Positions 17,138-25,878 of a stretch of DNA of 42,692 nucleotides are shown here, piece after piece. Numbering within the stretch: position 1 is the stretch's first letter; every line of letters starts with the position of its first letter. Location: contig NTKD01000010.1 in the NCBI GenBank assembly GCA_002457275.1, forward strand, positions 1 through 42,692. Direction: 5' to 3'. The stretch is from OM182 bacterium MED-G24 (GTDB lineage Bacteria; Pseudomonadota; Gammaproteobacteria; Pseudomonadales; Azotimanducaceae). The translations under genes were made by a program, and so were the position numbers. A model generated the notes under the pieces. That model was not told the DNA's origin and made no database searches. It saw only the letters and a program-made list of their open reading frames with translations.

Positions 17138-17884
17138 ATGGGTGACACTTTGAATCCCTGGTTATCGATCATCGTACCTGTGTTGAACGAAGCGTCATCC
17201 ATCGCCATTCGGATATCGAGAATTCGAGGGCTCGAGTCGACGGTTGGTGGTTTGGAGATCATCGTGGTCGATGGCAAAAGCAAGGATGGCAGTGCTGATT
17301 GCGCCAAGGGTGCAGATCTCGTGCTCAGCTCGAATCCAGGCAGAGCTACCCAGATGAACCATGGTGCCAGACATGCGCGAGGTGATGTACTTCTGTTTTT
17401 GCATGCTGACACGGATCTACCGGATTCAGCGATGCCTTCAATCAAGTCATGGTGGAACTCTGGCGGTCAGTGGGGTGCGTTCCATGTGATTGTTGAAGGG
17501 CGTTCATCCTGGCTGAAGGCGGTTTCTGCTGGCATCAATTTGAGATCGCGCCTGACTGGGATCGTTACCGGGGATCAGGCAATTTACCTCACCCGTGCCA
17601 CATTCGATGACGAAGACGGATATGCCGAGATTCCATTGATGGAAGATGTAGAGCTGAGCGGTCGACTTCGACGACGTTCATGGCCACATCTCATCCGTCA
17701 ACCTGCGCGAACGTCGGGGCGACGTTGGGATCAGCATGGGGTGTTCAGGACAATCGTGTTCATGTGGGGATTACGATTCGCCTACTTCCTGGGGCGAGAT
17801 CCTGGTGTGCTGGCTGAACGGTATTATCCCAACACCGATGATTTCAAGAAGTCCCCTGACCACCACGATGGCAGCTTCCCATGA
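17138..17884 (+). CDS. TIGR04283-type family 2 glycosyltransferase (arsenosugar/rSAM-selenodomain associated)
   Basis: A 248-residue GT-A glycosyltransferase. WLSIIVPVLNEASSI opens the fold, IIVVDGKSKDGSAD is the nucleotide-sugar region, and LLFLHADTDLP is the DxD site. GDQAIYLTR and EIPLMEDVELSGRLRR are hallmark sequences of the TIGR04283 group. This group is found beside TIGR04282 and radical SAM proteins of arsenosugar synthesis, where it is thought to add a sugar. The ATG at 17138 directly precedes the conserved start. The frame is open upstream to 16892, but that part is not family sequence. The stop overlaps the next ATG (ATGA), so the two genes are translated together. Probably cytosolic or membrane-associated. 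Confidence 0.88.
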   Translation: MGDTLNPWLSIIVPVLNEASSIAIRISRIRGLESTVGGLEIIVVDGKSKDGSADCAKGADLVLSSNPGRATQMNHGARHARGDVLLFLHADTDLPDSAMPSIKSWWNSGGQWGAFHVIVEGRSSWLKAVSAGINLRSRLTGIVTGDQAIYLTRATFDDEDGYAEIPLMEDVELSGRLRRRSWPHLIRQPARTSGRRWDQHGVFRTIVFMWGLRFAYFLGRDPGVLAERYYPNTDDFKKSPDHHDGSFP

Positions 17885-18504
17885 ATGACTCTGACCAGAG
17901 GATCATCATCTTCTGCAAACAACCGTACCCCGGACAGGTCAAGACGCGCCTCGCTCAACAGATTGGTGATGTGGAAGCCGCGAATGTGGCGCTGGCCATG
18001 GCGCGAAGGACAATCAGGGCCTGTATCGATGCGGATGTTGCGGAAGTCGATGTCTGGCAGACGCCTGATTTGGATGACATCTTCGCGGTTCCAGGAGTAG
18101 CAAAGGTTCACCTGCAATGTGACGGTGATCTGGGACAGCGTATGGCCTACGCCATTGCCGAATCCCTGAAGGAATCCGCAGCGGTTGTGTTGCTGGGCAC
18201 TGATTGTCCGGGGATTGATGCTGGTTATGCCAAACGGGCGTTTGACGATCTTGCGCACCTCGACGTTGTGATTGGTCCCGCTGAAGACGGTGGCTTTGGA
18301 CTGATAGGAATGACCCGATCTGCTGACGCGGTCGCGCTGTTCAATCAGATCACCTGGAGTACACCTGGCGTCTACCAGGCGGTGTGTGAAAGACTGGCTC
18401 GCGCTAACTGTCGTTGGGGCCGGTTGGCATTGCTGTGGGATATTGATCGACCGTTCGACCTTGCGAGATACCAGGTCTCTTATGATCAGATCAGCCAGGA
18501 CTGA
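17881..18504 (+). CDS. TIGR04282-type glycosyltransferase (DUF2064; arsenosugar-associated)
   Basis: A 207-residue protein of the DUF2064/TIGR04282 group, a nucleotidyltransferase-like GT-A fold. IIFCKQPYPGQVKTRLA at residues 8-24 is the family opening, LLGTDCPGID carries the acidic metal site, and VVIGPAEDGGFGLIGM is the typical third motif. It starts inside the stop of the TIGR04283-type gene (ATGA overlap), a pairing conserved in many bacteria. Family members are annotated as arsenosugar biosynthesis glycosyltransferases. The ArsS-like partner in this window lies at 37220-38179. It converges on the alpha/beta hydrolase gene. Confidence 0.9.
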   Translation: MNDSDQRIIIFCKQPYPGQVKTRLAQQIGDVEAANVALAMARRTIRACIDADVAEVDVWQTPDLDDIFAVPGVAKVHLQCDGDLGQRMAYAIAESLKESAAVVLLGTDCPGIDAGYAKRAFDDLAHLDVVIGPAEDGGFGLIGMTRSADAVALFNQITWSTPGVYQAVCERLARANCRWGRLALLWDIDRPFDLARYQVSYDQISQD

Positions 18505-18549
18505 AAATCTCTCTGACCAGTATCGTTTTGACCGACTGTCTCCACTCGC

Positions 18550-19521
18550 TCAGCTCTCAGTCCAGAGTTCATCCAGAAAAGCTCTGAACTGGTCAGTACA
18601 CCAGGCATTGCGATAGGGACCACAAATGTCTCCAACGAAAACGTGAGATGCCTCATTGCCTTCAGGAACCACCGGAATCAGTCGTTTGTGCTCAGCGCCC
18701 CACGATTCGTGGGCCGAAATCGCTGCTGCTGGATGGACCGTTGGGTCATTGGCCATATACATCGTGGCCAGAGGTATCCTCAATTGGGACAGATCTTGAG
18801 CCTGGGCCCAATCTACGACTTTCTGCATTTCTATGAGTGATGAAACCGGCTGTCGGGTTACCCAGAATTGCTGCTGTTGCTCAGAAATCGGCGTCCACTC
18901 ACGATAGCCACCTGACACAACAGGGACCCATTTGGGTGCCCAGGGCCACGTCAGCACGCGAGAAACCGGATTCCTCACGCGATAGTTGGGAGATAGATGA
19001 AGAAGGGCAGCGATCTGATCGGGAAACTGCTGCGCGAGCCAGACCGAGAGCGTAGAACCCGTCGAGGTTGCTACAATAACGACTTGTTCGCCCAACATTG
19101 TGGCGATTCTGAACTGTGTGAGGACTGACGATAGCCAGTCTTCTGCGGATACACGCATTCCTTCCGTTCCACAGCCATGTCCGGCGATTCGTGCCTGAAG
19201 CACATTGGCATCGAAGTGTTCAGCGAGTGTCTGTGTCAGGGGTGCGGTTTCCGGCCATGTTGCAGAGAATCCGTGCAGGTAAAGGAAAGCCCAACGGGTT
19301 CGCGAGGGATTACCCGGATTCGCAAAGACGATATGTGCTTCTGTCCCTTGACGCGGTTTGGCAGCCGTTTCCTGTTGTGCCAGCCATCCACTGATCTCAG
19401 CGAGGGTACCGTGTTCTGGCAGTGTCTCTGCGACAACGTCAGGATTCAATCTGGGCCTGGGTCCGAAAGCGAACAAGAGACAGAGACCGATTGAAAGAGA
19501 AACAGCGAATGTCAGAAGCAT
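18550..19521 (-). CDS. Membrane-anchored alpha/beta hydrolase
   Basis: A 323-residue hydrolase. Residues 1-20 (MLLTFAVSLSIGLCLLFAFG) form a single membrane anchor or uncleaved signal, so the enzyme probably faces the periplasm. FLYLHGFSATWPE is the oxyanion HG region. The nucleophile is Ser153 in ATSTGS, an A-x-S-x-G variant of the usual GxSxG. Asp259 (ANDPTVHP) and His293 (EASHVF) complete the triad. The fold suits a carboxylesterase or lipase; the substrate is unknown. The gene diverges from ccmA, with 134 bp between the two starts. No strong ribosome site was seen before the ATG. Confidence 0.85.
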   Translation of the reverse strand: MLLTFAVSLSIGLCLLFAFGPRPRLNPDVVAETLPEHGTLAEISGWLAQQETAAKPRQGTEAHIVFANPGNPSRTRWAFLYLHGFSATWPETAPLTQTLAEHFDANVLQARIAGHGCGTEGMRVSAEDWLSSVLTQFRIATMLGEQVVIVATSTGSTLSVWLAQQFPDQIAALLHLSPNYRVRNPVSRVLTWPWAPKWVPVVSGGYREWTPISEQQQQFWVTRQPVSSLIEMQKVVDWAQAQDLSQLRIPLATMYMANDPTVHPAAAISAHESWGAEHKRLIPVVPEGNEASHVFVGDICGPYRNAWCTDQFRAFLDELWTES

Positions 19522-19655
19522 GAAGCCCGTCGTCTTTGGGGGTTCTTGATTCAGTCACCTTACCTTTGTCGAACTTACAGGATCAAATCAGTGTTCCGGT
19601 TCTCGGACCGGTGCCTCAGGTGCAATTTCACGATGCGCACGCTAGTGTAGGTGCG

Positions 19656-20288
19656 ATGAACGGGACAAACGCCAAGGGTAGCCAGTTGCTGACGGTTAGT
19701 GATCTCACATGCGAGCGTGGTGGGCACACTCTGTTCAGGGCGTTGTCGTTTGGTATCGGTCGGGGCGAGCTATTACATATTGAAGGGCACAACGGTAGTG
19801 GAAAGTCTACGTTACTCCGTTGTCTTTGTGGCTTCTTTCGAGACTGGGAAGGTGAGATCACCTGGGATCTGCAGCATCATCCGGTGTATTTAGGACATAA
19901 AGCGGGTGTATCCGGTGATCTGAGCGTAGATGAGAATATTGCCTATCTACTTGCCCTGCACAACATACAGCCGTCGCCTGAGGACATCGAAGATGCAGTC
20001 ACGAGGGCGGGTCTACTGGAGCATCGCTTCCGTGCTGTTCGTGAACTCTCTGAAGGCCAACGCAAGAGAGTAAGCCTTAGTCGACTGGGGTTGCTTGTGG
20101 CGGAAGTCTGGCTCCTTGACGAACCTTTTGCGTCGCTGGATGCCGCCGGAGTGGACTGGCTAATGTCCATGATTACCGATCATCGTTCAAGTGGGGGCGC
20201 AGCGATCTATACCAGTCACCAGGCGGTTGACGCACCAGATCAACAGCGTCTTCGACTGACGGATTTCTCGTCAACGTCTGGTGTCTAA
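19656..20288 (+). CDS. ccmA: Cytochrome c maturation ABC transporter ATPase CcmA
   Basis: A 210-residue ATPase of the CcmABCD complex, which releases holo-CcmE so haem can be passed to apocytochrome c. It has Walker A GHNGSGKST (44-52), the signature LSEGQ (131-135), and Walker B VWLLDEPFASLD (151-162). The length matches E. coli CcmA. The start at 19656 was chosen because the homologous sequence begins just after it; the frame is open to 19536 but that part is not conserved. It is followed 15 bp later by ccmB. It is the first gene of the ccm cluster and is interrupted from ccmC by a 1.5-kb insert. Confidence 0.95.
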   Translation: MNGTNAKGSQLLTVSDLTCERGGHTLFRALSFGIGRGELLHIEGHNGSGKSTLLRCLCGFFRDWEGEITWDLQHHPVYLGHKAGVSGDLSVDENIAYLLALHNIQPSPEDIEDAVTRAGLLEHRFRAVRELSEGQRKRVSLSRLGLLVAEVWLLDEPFASLDAAGVDWLMSMITDHRSSGGAAIYTSHQAVDAPDQQRLRLTDFSSTSGV

Positions 20289-20303
20289 GGTGCAGCCCTA
20301 GCG

Positions 20304-20972
20304 ATGAATCAACTGTCAGTTTCATTCAAGCGTGACCTGCGGAGCCACCTGCGTCGTCCTGGCGACCTGGGCGCGCCACTTGTGTTTGGCTTTGTTGTCA
20401 TTAGTCTGTTTCCTTTGGGAATTGGGCCTGAGCCGGAACAGCTTTCGGTGATGGCGCCGAGTATCGTCTGGGTCGTGTTATTGCTCGCCAGTCTACTGAG
20501 CGTACACCTGTTGTTTCAGCGAGATGACGATGAAGGTGTTCTGGAACAACAGTTGCTCTCCCCATCGTCTCTGTATTTCGTGGTCCTGGGGAAAGTCGGC
20601 GCATATTGGGTGACGACAGGGATGCCCCTCGTACTCGTTTCGCCGCTGATGGCAGAGATGATGTCGATGAGTTGGAAGGCTACTGTGGCGCTGACGGTTT
20701 CCTTGTTACTGGGAACACCGATCGTTTCCCTGTTGGGTGCGATCGGCGCGAGTCTGACCCTGGGGCTGCGAGGTGGTGCCGTGCTGGTCACGATATTGAT
20801 TCTGCCATTCTACGTCCCCGTAGTCGTTCTCGGGACCGCGATGACCAGCGCGGGGCATTCGGGTGACAGCATGGTGTTTCATGCCGCGCTGTTGTCTGCA
20901 GGGCTTTGTCTCGGTTGCGCACTCACGCCGCTTGCGGTCGCGGGTGCACTGCGCGTTTCGGCGGAAAATTAG
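20304..20972 (+). CDS. ccmB: Haem exporter permease CcmB
   Basis: A 222-residue inner-membrane protein with six hydrophobic segments. It opens SFKRDLRSHLRRPGDLGAPL, the characteristic N-terminus of CcmB, followed by FPLGIGPEPEQL near residue 36. It pairs with CcmA as the membrane half of the ABC-type complex of System I cytochrome c biogenesis. The length is normal. Only 15 bp separate it from ccmA. Downstream, where ccmC normally follows at once, lies an rfbC-like gene and a broken glycosyltransferase gene. Confidence 0.93.
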   Translation: MNQLSVSFKRDLRSHLRRPGDLGAPLVFGFVVISLFPLGIGPEPEQLSVMAPSIVWVVLLLASLLSVHLLFQRDDDEGVLEQQLLSPSSLYFVVLGKVGAYWVTTGMPLVLVSPLMAEMMSMSWKATVALTVSLLLGTPIVSLLGAIGASLTLGLRGGAVLVTILILPFYVPVVVLGTAMTSAGHSGDSMVFHAALLSAGLCLGCALTPLAVAGALRVSAEN

Positions 20973-21140
20973 ACGGTTCCGTCAGTTTTGGCGGTCGTAA
21001 ATTCCCCTGTCGGCAGCTTCCTTATACTATTGCTGTCTGATGGATCAGTGATCGTGAACCGGAATTGCTGGCACTACCGCTGGTGAAGAGCGGTTACGGT
21101 CAGTACCTTCTTGACCTGCTTGTACAACCGACGCTCTGAT

Positions 21141-21680
21141 ATGAAGGTGAGCGAGACGAAATTGCCCGGCGTTGTTGCTATCGAGCCGGATATCCATGGT
21201 GACGAGCTAGGGTTCTTTTTTGAGACCTTCCAGCAGGACCGATATGCCAGGGACGCGGGTATCGAGTTGCCTTTTGTACAGGATAATCAATCGAAATCCG
21301 CTAAGGGTGTGCTACCGGGACTGCACTTCCAGAAAACCAACCCTCAGGGAAAGCTCGTTCGGGTGACCGCAGGAGAGGTTTTCGATGTGGCCGTCGACAT
21401 TGACCCGGCCTCTCCGACAGTAGGTCAGTGGGTTGGTGTCACGCTGAATGCGCAGCAGCACAATCAGATCTACGTGCCCCTCGGGTATGCCCATGGATTT
21501 CTCGTGCTTTCTGATTCTGCGGATTTTCTGTACAACCGTACAGCTTTCTACTATCCCGTAGATGAAGGTGGTGTAAGCTGGGATGATCCCGGGATTGCGA
21601 TCGACTGGCCACTGGGTGAACTACCCTTGGTATCCGTTAAGGATCAGTCATTGCCTCTGTTGCAGGATCTGATGCTCTAG
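21141..21680 (+). CDS. dTDP-4-dehydrorhamnose 3,5-epimerase (RfbC/RmlC)-like protein with altered binding site
   Basis: A 179-residue cupin closely following RmlC: GDELGFFFETF, FVQDNQSKSAKG, GLHFQ (base His62), GYAHGFLVLSD and the closing DPGIAIDWPL. RmlC epimerises dTDP-4-keto-6-deoxyglucose in dTDP-rhamnose synthesis. Two arginines seen in E. coli RmlC (GDERGFF and VLRGLHYQ) are replaced by Leu22-23 context (GDELGFF) and Pro59 (VLPGLH). These arginines contact the nucleotide, so activity or substrate may differ. The ATG at 21141 fits the family start. No rfbA, rfbB or rfbD is in the window. The gene sits alone inside the ccm operon, between ccmB and ccmC, and its last 44 bp overlap the broken GT39 gene on the other strand. 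Confidence 0.8.
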   Translation: MKVSETKLPGVVAIEPDIHGDELGFFFETFQQDRYARDAGIELPFVQDNQSKSAKGVLPGLHFQKTNPQGKLVRVTAGEVFDVAVDIDPASPTVGQWVGVTLNAQQHNQIYVPLGYAHGFLVLSDSADFLYNRTAFYYPVDEGGVSWDDPGIAIDWPLGELPLVSVKDQSLPLLQDLML

Positions 21681-22410
21681 CCAAACTCTGACTGGCTGTT
21701 CGGGCAGGACAGTACCAGAGCGTGAACTCGCCGCGATGCATCAGCGCTCTGCAACGGTCGGATGGTTGTTCGCGCTGCCCCATGTCTCTGACGGCAACGT
21801 ATAAAGTCCCTACGGTGTAATGTGCCCCGGGCCGCGCGAAGAACGCGACTCTCCCTTCGGTATAGAACTCGACAGAAAACCTGGATGCACCCGTGCAGAT
21901 GAGGGGACACGGATCAGACACCGATTGGCGCTCATAGGCATCAATCATGGGCTTCTGGTTGTAACGATGTCCGCTGAAGGTGTTTTCCCAAACGTAGAGA
22001 AACACCTTGAAGTAAACCAATGACGACATTGTGAGTAGTACAAGGGTGTGTGGTTGCCATCGCGGCGATAAGTGAAGAGCAAACAGTGCGGGAAGTCGTG
22101 CAGTCGCCTCGTTAATACCGAAGACAAGAAACGAGAGTGCAGTCGACCAGAACACAAACGGAGGCTTTCCCCAGAAGGGTTCCTCGGGTTACAGCCAGTC
22201 GCCCGTCATCAATATCTGACGGGATATCTCTGCGTATCTGGCTTCAGAGAAGTCTGTCAGTGGCAGGTATGCTGACAGGGCGAATCGACCCAGGCGAAAG
22301 ACAGCAGCAAACGACAACAGCGCCCAGTCATACCGAGAACACACCTGGTGGGTTGGCGATGTGTTTGTGCTCATGTTGCGATGGATGGTCATTCGGCGCT
22401 GGCGAACCAT
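21637..22410 (-). pseudogene. Broken GT39/ArnT-like membrane glycosyltransferase gene
   Basis: Reading one minus-strand frame gives an N-terminus with YLPLTDFSEARYAEISRQIL then MTGDWL, a TAA at 22189-22191, then PEEPFWGKPPFVFW, LVFGINEATARLPALFAL. These are the lumen-facing first loop and helix 2 of the dolichyl-phosphate-mannose/ArnT glycosyltransferase family. The sequence then jumps to a last membrane helix (LVLLTMSSLVYFKVFLYVW) and a C-terminal soluble domain (FSVEFYTEGRVAFF). About half of the normal roughly 500-550 residues are therefore missing and one stop interrupts the rest. The intact enzyme would move a sugar from a lipid carrier onto a periplasmic acceptor. It is reversed relative to the flanking ccm genes. 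Confidence 0.82.
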
Positions 22411-22534
22411 AGCATATGTGAATCGGCCCGTATTGGCTTCATCGTGGTGTTCGCAAATGTGGTCTGTTCAACACCGCTAGCCAGGATTCTCAGATATAAT
22501 GAGAAAGTCTGGAGCATCGGTTAGTCATACAGGT

Positions 22535-23281
22535 ATGTGGAACTGGATTCATCGTTGGGGTTCTCCGCCGGAATTCTATGTGATGAGCGGACGGCTGATC
22601 CCTTGGCTGGCCGGATTGACGGTCGCACTGTTCGTGGTGGGGGTTCCCTGGGCACTGTTGATTGCGCCTGAGGACTACCAGCAGGGAAACAGCGTGCGGA
22701 TCATTTACATCCACGTCCCTGCGGCAATTCTTGCTCAATCCAGCTATTTCATGATGGCAACTGCGGGCGCGATCTTTCTTGTCTGGCGCATCAAACTTGC
22801 TGATATCGCGATGGCCAGCGCTGCGCCGATTGGGGCATCGTTGACGTTTCTTGCCCTCCTGAGTGGCGCTATCTGGGGGAAGCCCACATGGGGTACCTAT
22901 TGGGTTTGGGACGCCCGGTTGACGTCTACGCTGGTGTTATTGTTCCTGTTTCTCGGGGTGATGTTGCTGCGTTCGGCAATGGCCGAACGCGCTGGTGGCG
23001 GTCGGGCATGTGCCGTACTTGCGCTTGTTGGCATCGTGAATATCCCGATCATCAAATATTCCGTCGACTGGTGGTTTACCTTGCATCAGCCTTCGACGTT
23101 TACGCTTACTGCCAAACCCGCAATGCCGGCAGAAATGTACCTGCCGTTGGTGGTGATGCTGTTTGCCTATTACAGTTTTTTCTTCCTGGCCTGGCTGATG
23201 CAGATGCGAGCCGAGGTCTTGGCAAAGGAGGCCCGGACGGATTGGGTTCGAAAGCTAGTGGGACGCCATGAACTGGTTTGA
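22535..23281 (+). CDS. ccmC: Haem exporter/handling protein CcmC
   Basis: A 248-residue inner-membrane protein that binds haem and delivers it to CcmE. The tryptophan-rich haem motif is WGTYWVWDARLT, and the flanking His residues in YIHVPAA and TLHQPST are the axial-ligand candidates. Six membrane segments are visible. The ATG at 22535 aligns with the usual MWxW/T start of CcmC (MWNWIHRWGSPPEFY). An ATG 12 codons earlier (22499) is possible, but it overlaps a TATAAT-like sequence (22495-22500) that could instead be a -10 box. Its end overlaps ccmD by 14 bp. Confidence 0.94.
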   Translation: MWNWIHRWGSPPEFYVMSGRLIPWLAGLTVALFVVGVPWALLIAPEDYQQGNSVRIIYIHVPAAILAQSSYFMMATAGAIFLVWRIKLADIAMASAAPIGASLTFLALLSGAIWGKPTWGTYWVWDARLTSTLVLLFLFLGVMLLRSAMAERAGGGRACAVLALVGIVNIPIIKYSVDWWFTLHQPSTFTLTAKPAMPAEMYLPLVVMLFAYYSFFFLAWLMQMRAEVLAKEARTDWVRKLVGRHELV

Positions 23282-23426
23282 ATATGGAACCCATGCTCCC
23301 TATGTATGGGCGGTTTATAGCATCGCTCTTGTGGTATTTGTTGCCAATATCATTTTCCCCATGAGGCGGCATGGCCGACTACTTAAGATGTTGGCGAAGG
23401 ACACCCTGGATCGGCAAAGATCATGA
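23268..23426 (+). CDS. ccmD: Cytochrome c maturation protein CcmD
   Basis: A 52-residue protein read directly from the sequence. It starts at ATG 23268 inside the end of ccmC and stops at TGA 23424-23426, overlapping the ccmE start. It reads MNWFEYGTHAPYVWAVYSIA, then one membrane helix, then a basic stretch (MRRHGRLLK). This is the standard CcmD plan: short polar start with a Tyr/Trp region, one helix, basic cytoplasmic tail. CcmD links CcmC and CcmE and is needed to release holo-CcmE from the CcmABC complex. Overlaps on both sides show tight co-translation. Confidence 0.93.
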   Translation: MNWFEYGTHAPYVWAVYSIALVVFVANIIFPMRRHGRLLKMLAKDTLDRQRS

Positions 23427-23899
23427 AGTTCGGCCCCATTAAGCCGCAACGCCGGCAGCGACTTTGGGTGGTAGCGTCGATTGTTGCCCTATCGGGAGTT
23501 GCTGTGGGATTGGCACTCATTGCGCTTCAGGATAACGTGAACTTTTTCTATTCACCGGCCCAGATCGCGGCAGGCGAAGCACCGGTAGGCCGTACGCTCC
23601 GAGGAGGAGGGATGGTAAAAGAGGGCAGTGTGAATCGTGAAGAAGGCGACCTGGGCGTGACCTTTGTGATCTCGGACCTAAAGGGTTCGGAGGTTTCCGT
23701 ACACTACGAAGGAATCCTGCCGGATCTTTTCCGGGAGGGGCAGGGCGTCGTTGCTATTGGACAGTTGGATGAGGAGCGTGTGCTGATTGCATCAGAGGTC
23801 CTAGCCAAACATGATGAAAACTACATGCCACCCGAAGTCGCCGAGGTGATTAAAGACGCGCACCTCAACACCGACCTCGATACTTTCCAACCCCTATAG
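23423..23899 (+). CDS. ccmE: Haem chaperone CcmE
   Basis: A 158-residue periplasmic haem chaperone with an N-terminal membrane anchor (residues 14-36) and an OB-fold domain. The haem is bound covalently through His130 in LAKHDENYMP, and Tyr134 follows, as in E. coli. VGRTLRGGGMVKEGS near residue 55 is the conserved first strand. It takes haem from CcmC and passes it to CcmF. Its ATG overlaps the ccmD stop, and ccmF begins directly after its TAG stop. Confidence 0.95.
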   Translation: MKFGPIKPQRRQRLWVVASIVALSGVAVGLALIALQDNVNFFYSPAQIAAGEAPVGRTLRGGGMVKEGSVNREEGDLGVTFVISDLKGSEVSVHYEGILPDLFREGQGVVAIGQLDEERVLIASEVLAKHDENYMPPEVAEVIKDAHLNTDLDTFQPL

Positions 23900-25876
23900 A
23901 TGATTGTAGAACTCGGTCATTTTTCCCTGATCCTGGCGCTAACACTCGTTGTTGCGCAGGCTGTTCTCGCCTACCTGACAATTTCAGTCCCGCGGTACAG
24001 ACAATGGATGCGATTGCCTGAATCACTAGCAGCGGGGTCGTTTCTGTTTGTGCTACTGGCATTCTGTGCACTCACGAACGCCTTTCTGAACGACGACTTC
24101 TCAGTGCAGTATGTCGCTGAACATTCAAATTCTCGACTGCCGGAGGTCTTCAAATTCTCCGCGGTATGGGGTGGCCACGAAGGATCGTTCCTGCTGTGGA
24201 CGCTTGTTTCGGCTGGTTGGACACTAGCGGTTGCAGTGTTCAGTGGCCAGCTGACGGAAGACATGAAAGTCCGCGTCCTCGGTGTTCTGGGTTTCCTGAA
24301 TGCGGGATTTCTGATTTTTCTGATCTTTGCTTCCAATCCGTTCGAGAGAATGTTGCCTGTCTATCCGGAGGATGGTGGTGATCTGAACCCACTACTACAA
24401 GACTTTGGCCTGATTGTTCATCCGCCGATGCTCTATATGGGGTACGTTGGGTTTGCCGTTCCTTTTGCATTCGCTATTGCAACATTGTGGGCGGGGCGGC
24501 TGGATGCAGCCTGGGCTCGTTGGTCAAGGCCATGGACCAATGCCGCCTGGGCTTTCCTGACCCTGGGAATCACGTTGGGAAGCTATTGGGCGTATTACGA
24601 ATTGGGCTGGGGTGGCTGGTGGTTCTGGGACGCGGTTGAGAATGCCTCCTTCATGCCGTGGCTGGTCGGCACTGCGTTGATTCATTCGCTGGCAGCCACC
24701 GAGAAGCGCGGTGTGTTCAGGAGCTGGACGGTGTTGCTGGCGATTTTTGCATTCTCTTTCAGTCTCTTGGGTGCATTCCTTGTACGTTCCGGGGTGCTGA
24801 CATCCGTCCATACTTTCGCGGTAGACCCTGAACGAGGGCTGTTTATCCTGGCGTTTCTCGTGGTGGTCATCGGTGGTTCGCTCGCGCTCTACGCCATGAG
24901 GGCCGCGGATGTCAGAAGTACGGCTCAGTTCTCATTGTCCGGGCGGGAAGCCATGTTGCTGGCAAACAACGTGATACTCGTGGTCACTACCGCAGCGGTT
25001 CTCGCGGGGACACTGGCACCCTTGATCTACGAGAGCTTGTTTGCGGGAGATAAACTCTCAGTAGGGCCACCCTGGTTCAATACGGTATTCGTGCCACTGG
25101 TTACGCTGCTGTTCCTGTTCATGGTCCTCAGCCCCTATTCCAGATGGCGATCGACGGATGCCTCCAGGATCGTGGTTCCCGCGATTCAGAGCCTGTGTGC
25201 GGCAGCTGTGGTCTCAATATTGTTGTTTTGGCTGGCGAGCGGATCCTTTGAAGTGGTCGCGTGGTTTTATGTCACGCTCGCGCTGTGGATTGTTCTGGCG
25301 CTGATTCTGGACATGTACCAGAACACACGAAACAAGCGACAACGCCTTTCGGCCCTGTTCGGGCAGAACTGGTCCTACTATGGTATGTGGATGGGGCACA
25401 GCGGAATGGCGGTCTGCATTCTGGGTGTAGCGGCGACGTTGTACTACAGCGATGAACGAGATGTTCGGATGCAGCCCGATGATATTGTCGTTCTATCCGA
25501 CTATGAGTTCAGGTTCCTGGGTGTTGACCAGGTCGAAGGACCGAACTACCTGGCAGATCGTGGCCTTATTGAGGTCCGGCAGGATGATGAGTTGATTGCG
25601 AGGATGTATCCCGAGAAAAGGCGATACCTCTCCTCTGGAAACGTCATGACCGAAGCTGCCATGAAACCAAGATTGTTTGTTGATCTGTACGTGGCCCTGG
25701 GCGAGCCGGTGGGAGATGATGCCTGGGCGGTGCGTGTCCACTACAAGCCCTTCGTTCGCTGGATCTGGATCGGTGGAGCCATGATTGGGTTGGGTGGATT
25801 CATCACTCTGCTGGATCGTCGTTATCGACGGCGTGAACCTTCCAGAATGTCAGTGACAGATGAGGCGCCGGCCTAG
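23900..25876 (+). CDS. ccmF: Cytochrome c haem lyase subunit CcmF
   Basis: A 658-residue inner-membrane protein with about 15 hydrophobic segments and a large periplasmic loop. The haem motif reads GWGGWWFWDAVENASFMPWL (near residue 235-255); the usual Pro after WD is Ala here. HEGSFLLW and VHPPMLYMGYVG supply conserved His residues. With CcmH and CcmI it ligates haem to the CxxCH motif of apocytochromes c. The ATG follows the ccmE stop with no gap. The next gene starts two bases after its stop. Confidence 0.95.
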   Translation: MIVELGHFSLILALTLVVAQAVLAYLTISVPRYRQWMRLPESLAAGSFLFVLLAFCALTNAFLNDDFSVQYVAEHSNSRLPEVFKFSAVWGGHEGSFLLWTLVSAGWTLAVAVFSGQLTEDMKVRVLGVLGFLNAGFLIFLIFASNPFERMLPVYPEDGGDLNPLLQDFGLIVHPPMLYMGYVGFAVPFAFAIATLWAGRLDAAWARWSRPWTNAAWAFLTLGITLGSYWAYYELGWGGWWFWDAVENASFMPWLVGTALIHSLAATEKRGVFRSWTVLLAIFAFSFSLLGAFLVRSGVLTSVHTFAVDPERGLFILAFLVVVIGGSLALYAMRAADVRSTAQFSLSGREAMLLANNVILVVTTAAVLAGTLAPLIYESLFAGDKLSVGPPWFNTVFVPLVTLLFLFMVLSPYSRWRSTDASRIVVPAIQSLCAAAVVSILLFWLASGSFEVVAWFYVTLALWIVLALILDMYQNTRNKRQRLSALFGQNWSYYGMWMGHSGMAVCILGVAATLYYSDERDVRMQPDDIVVLSDYEFRFLGVDQVEGPNYLADRGLIEVRQDDELIARMYPEKRRYLSSGNVMTEAAMKPRLFVDLYVALGEPVGDDAWAVRVHYKPFVRWIWIGGAMIGLGGFITLLDRRYRRREPSRMSVTDEAPA

Positions 25877-25878
25877 CG

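Noticed and set aside
22495-22500. TATAAT as a firm ccmC promoter
   Set aside because: No matching -35 box or extended -10 was found at the right distance, so it is mentioned only as a hint for the start choice.
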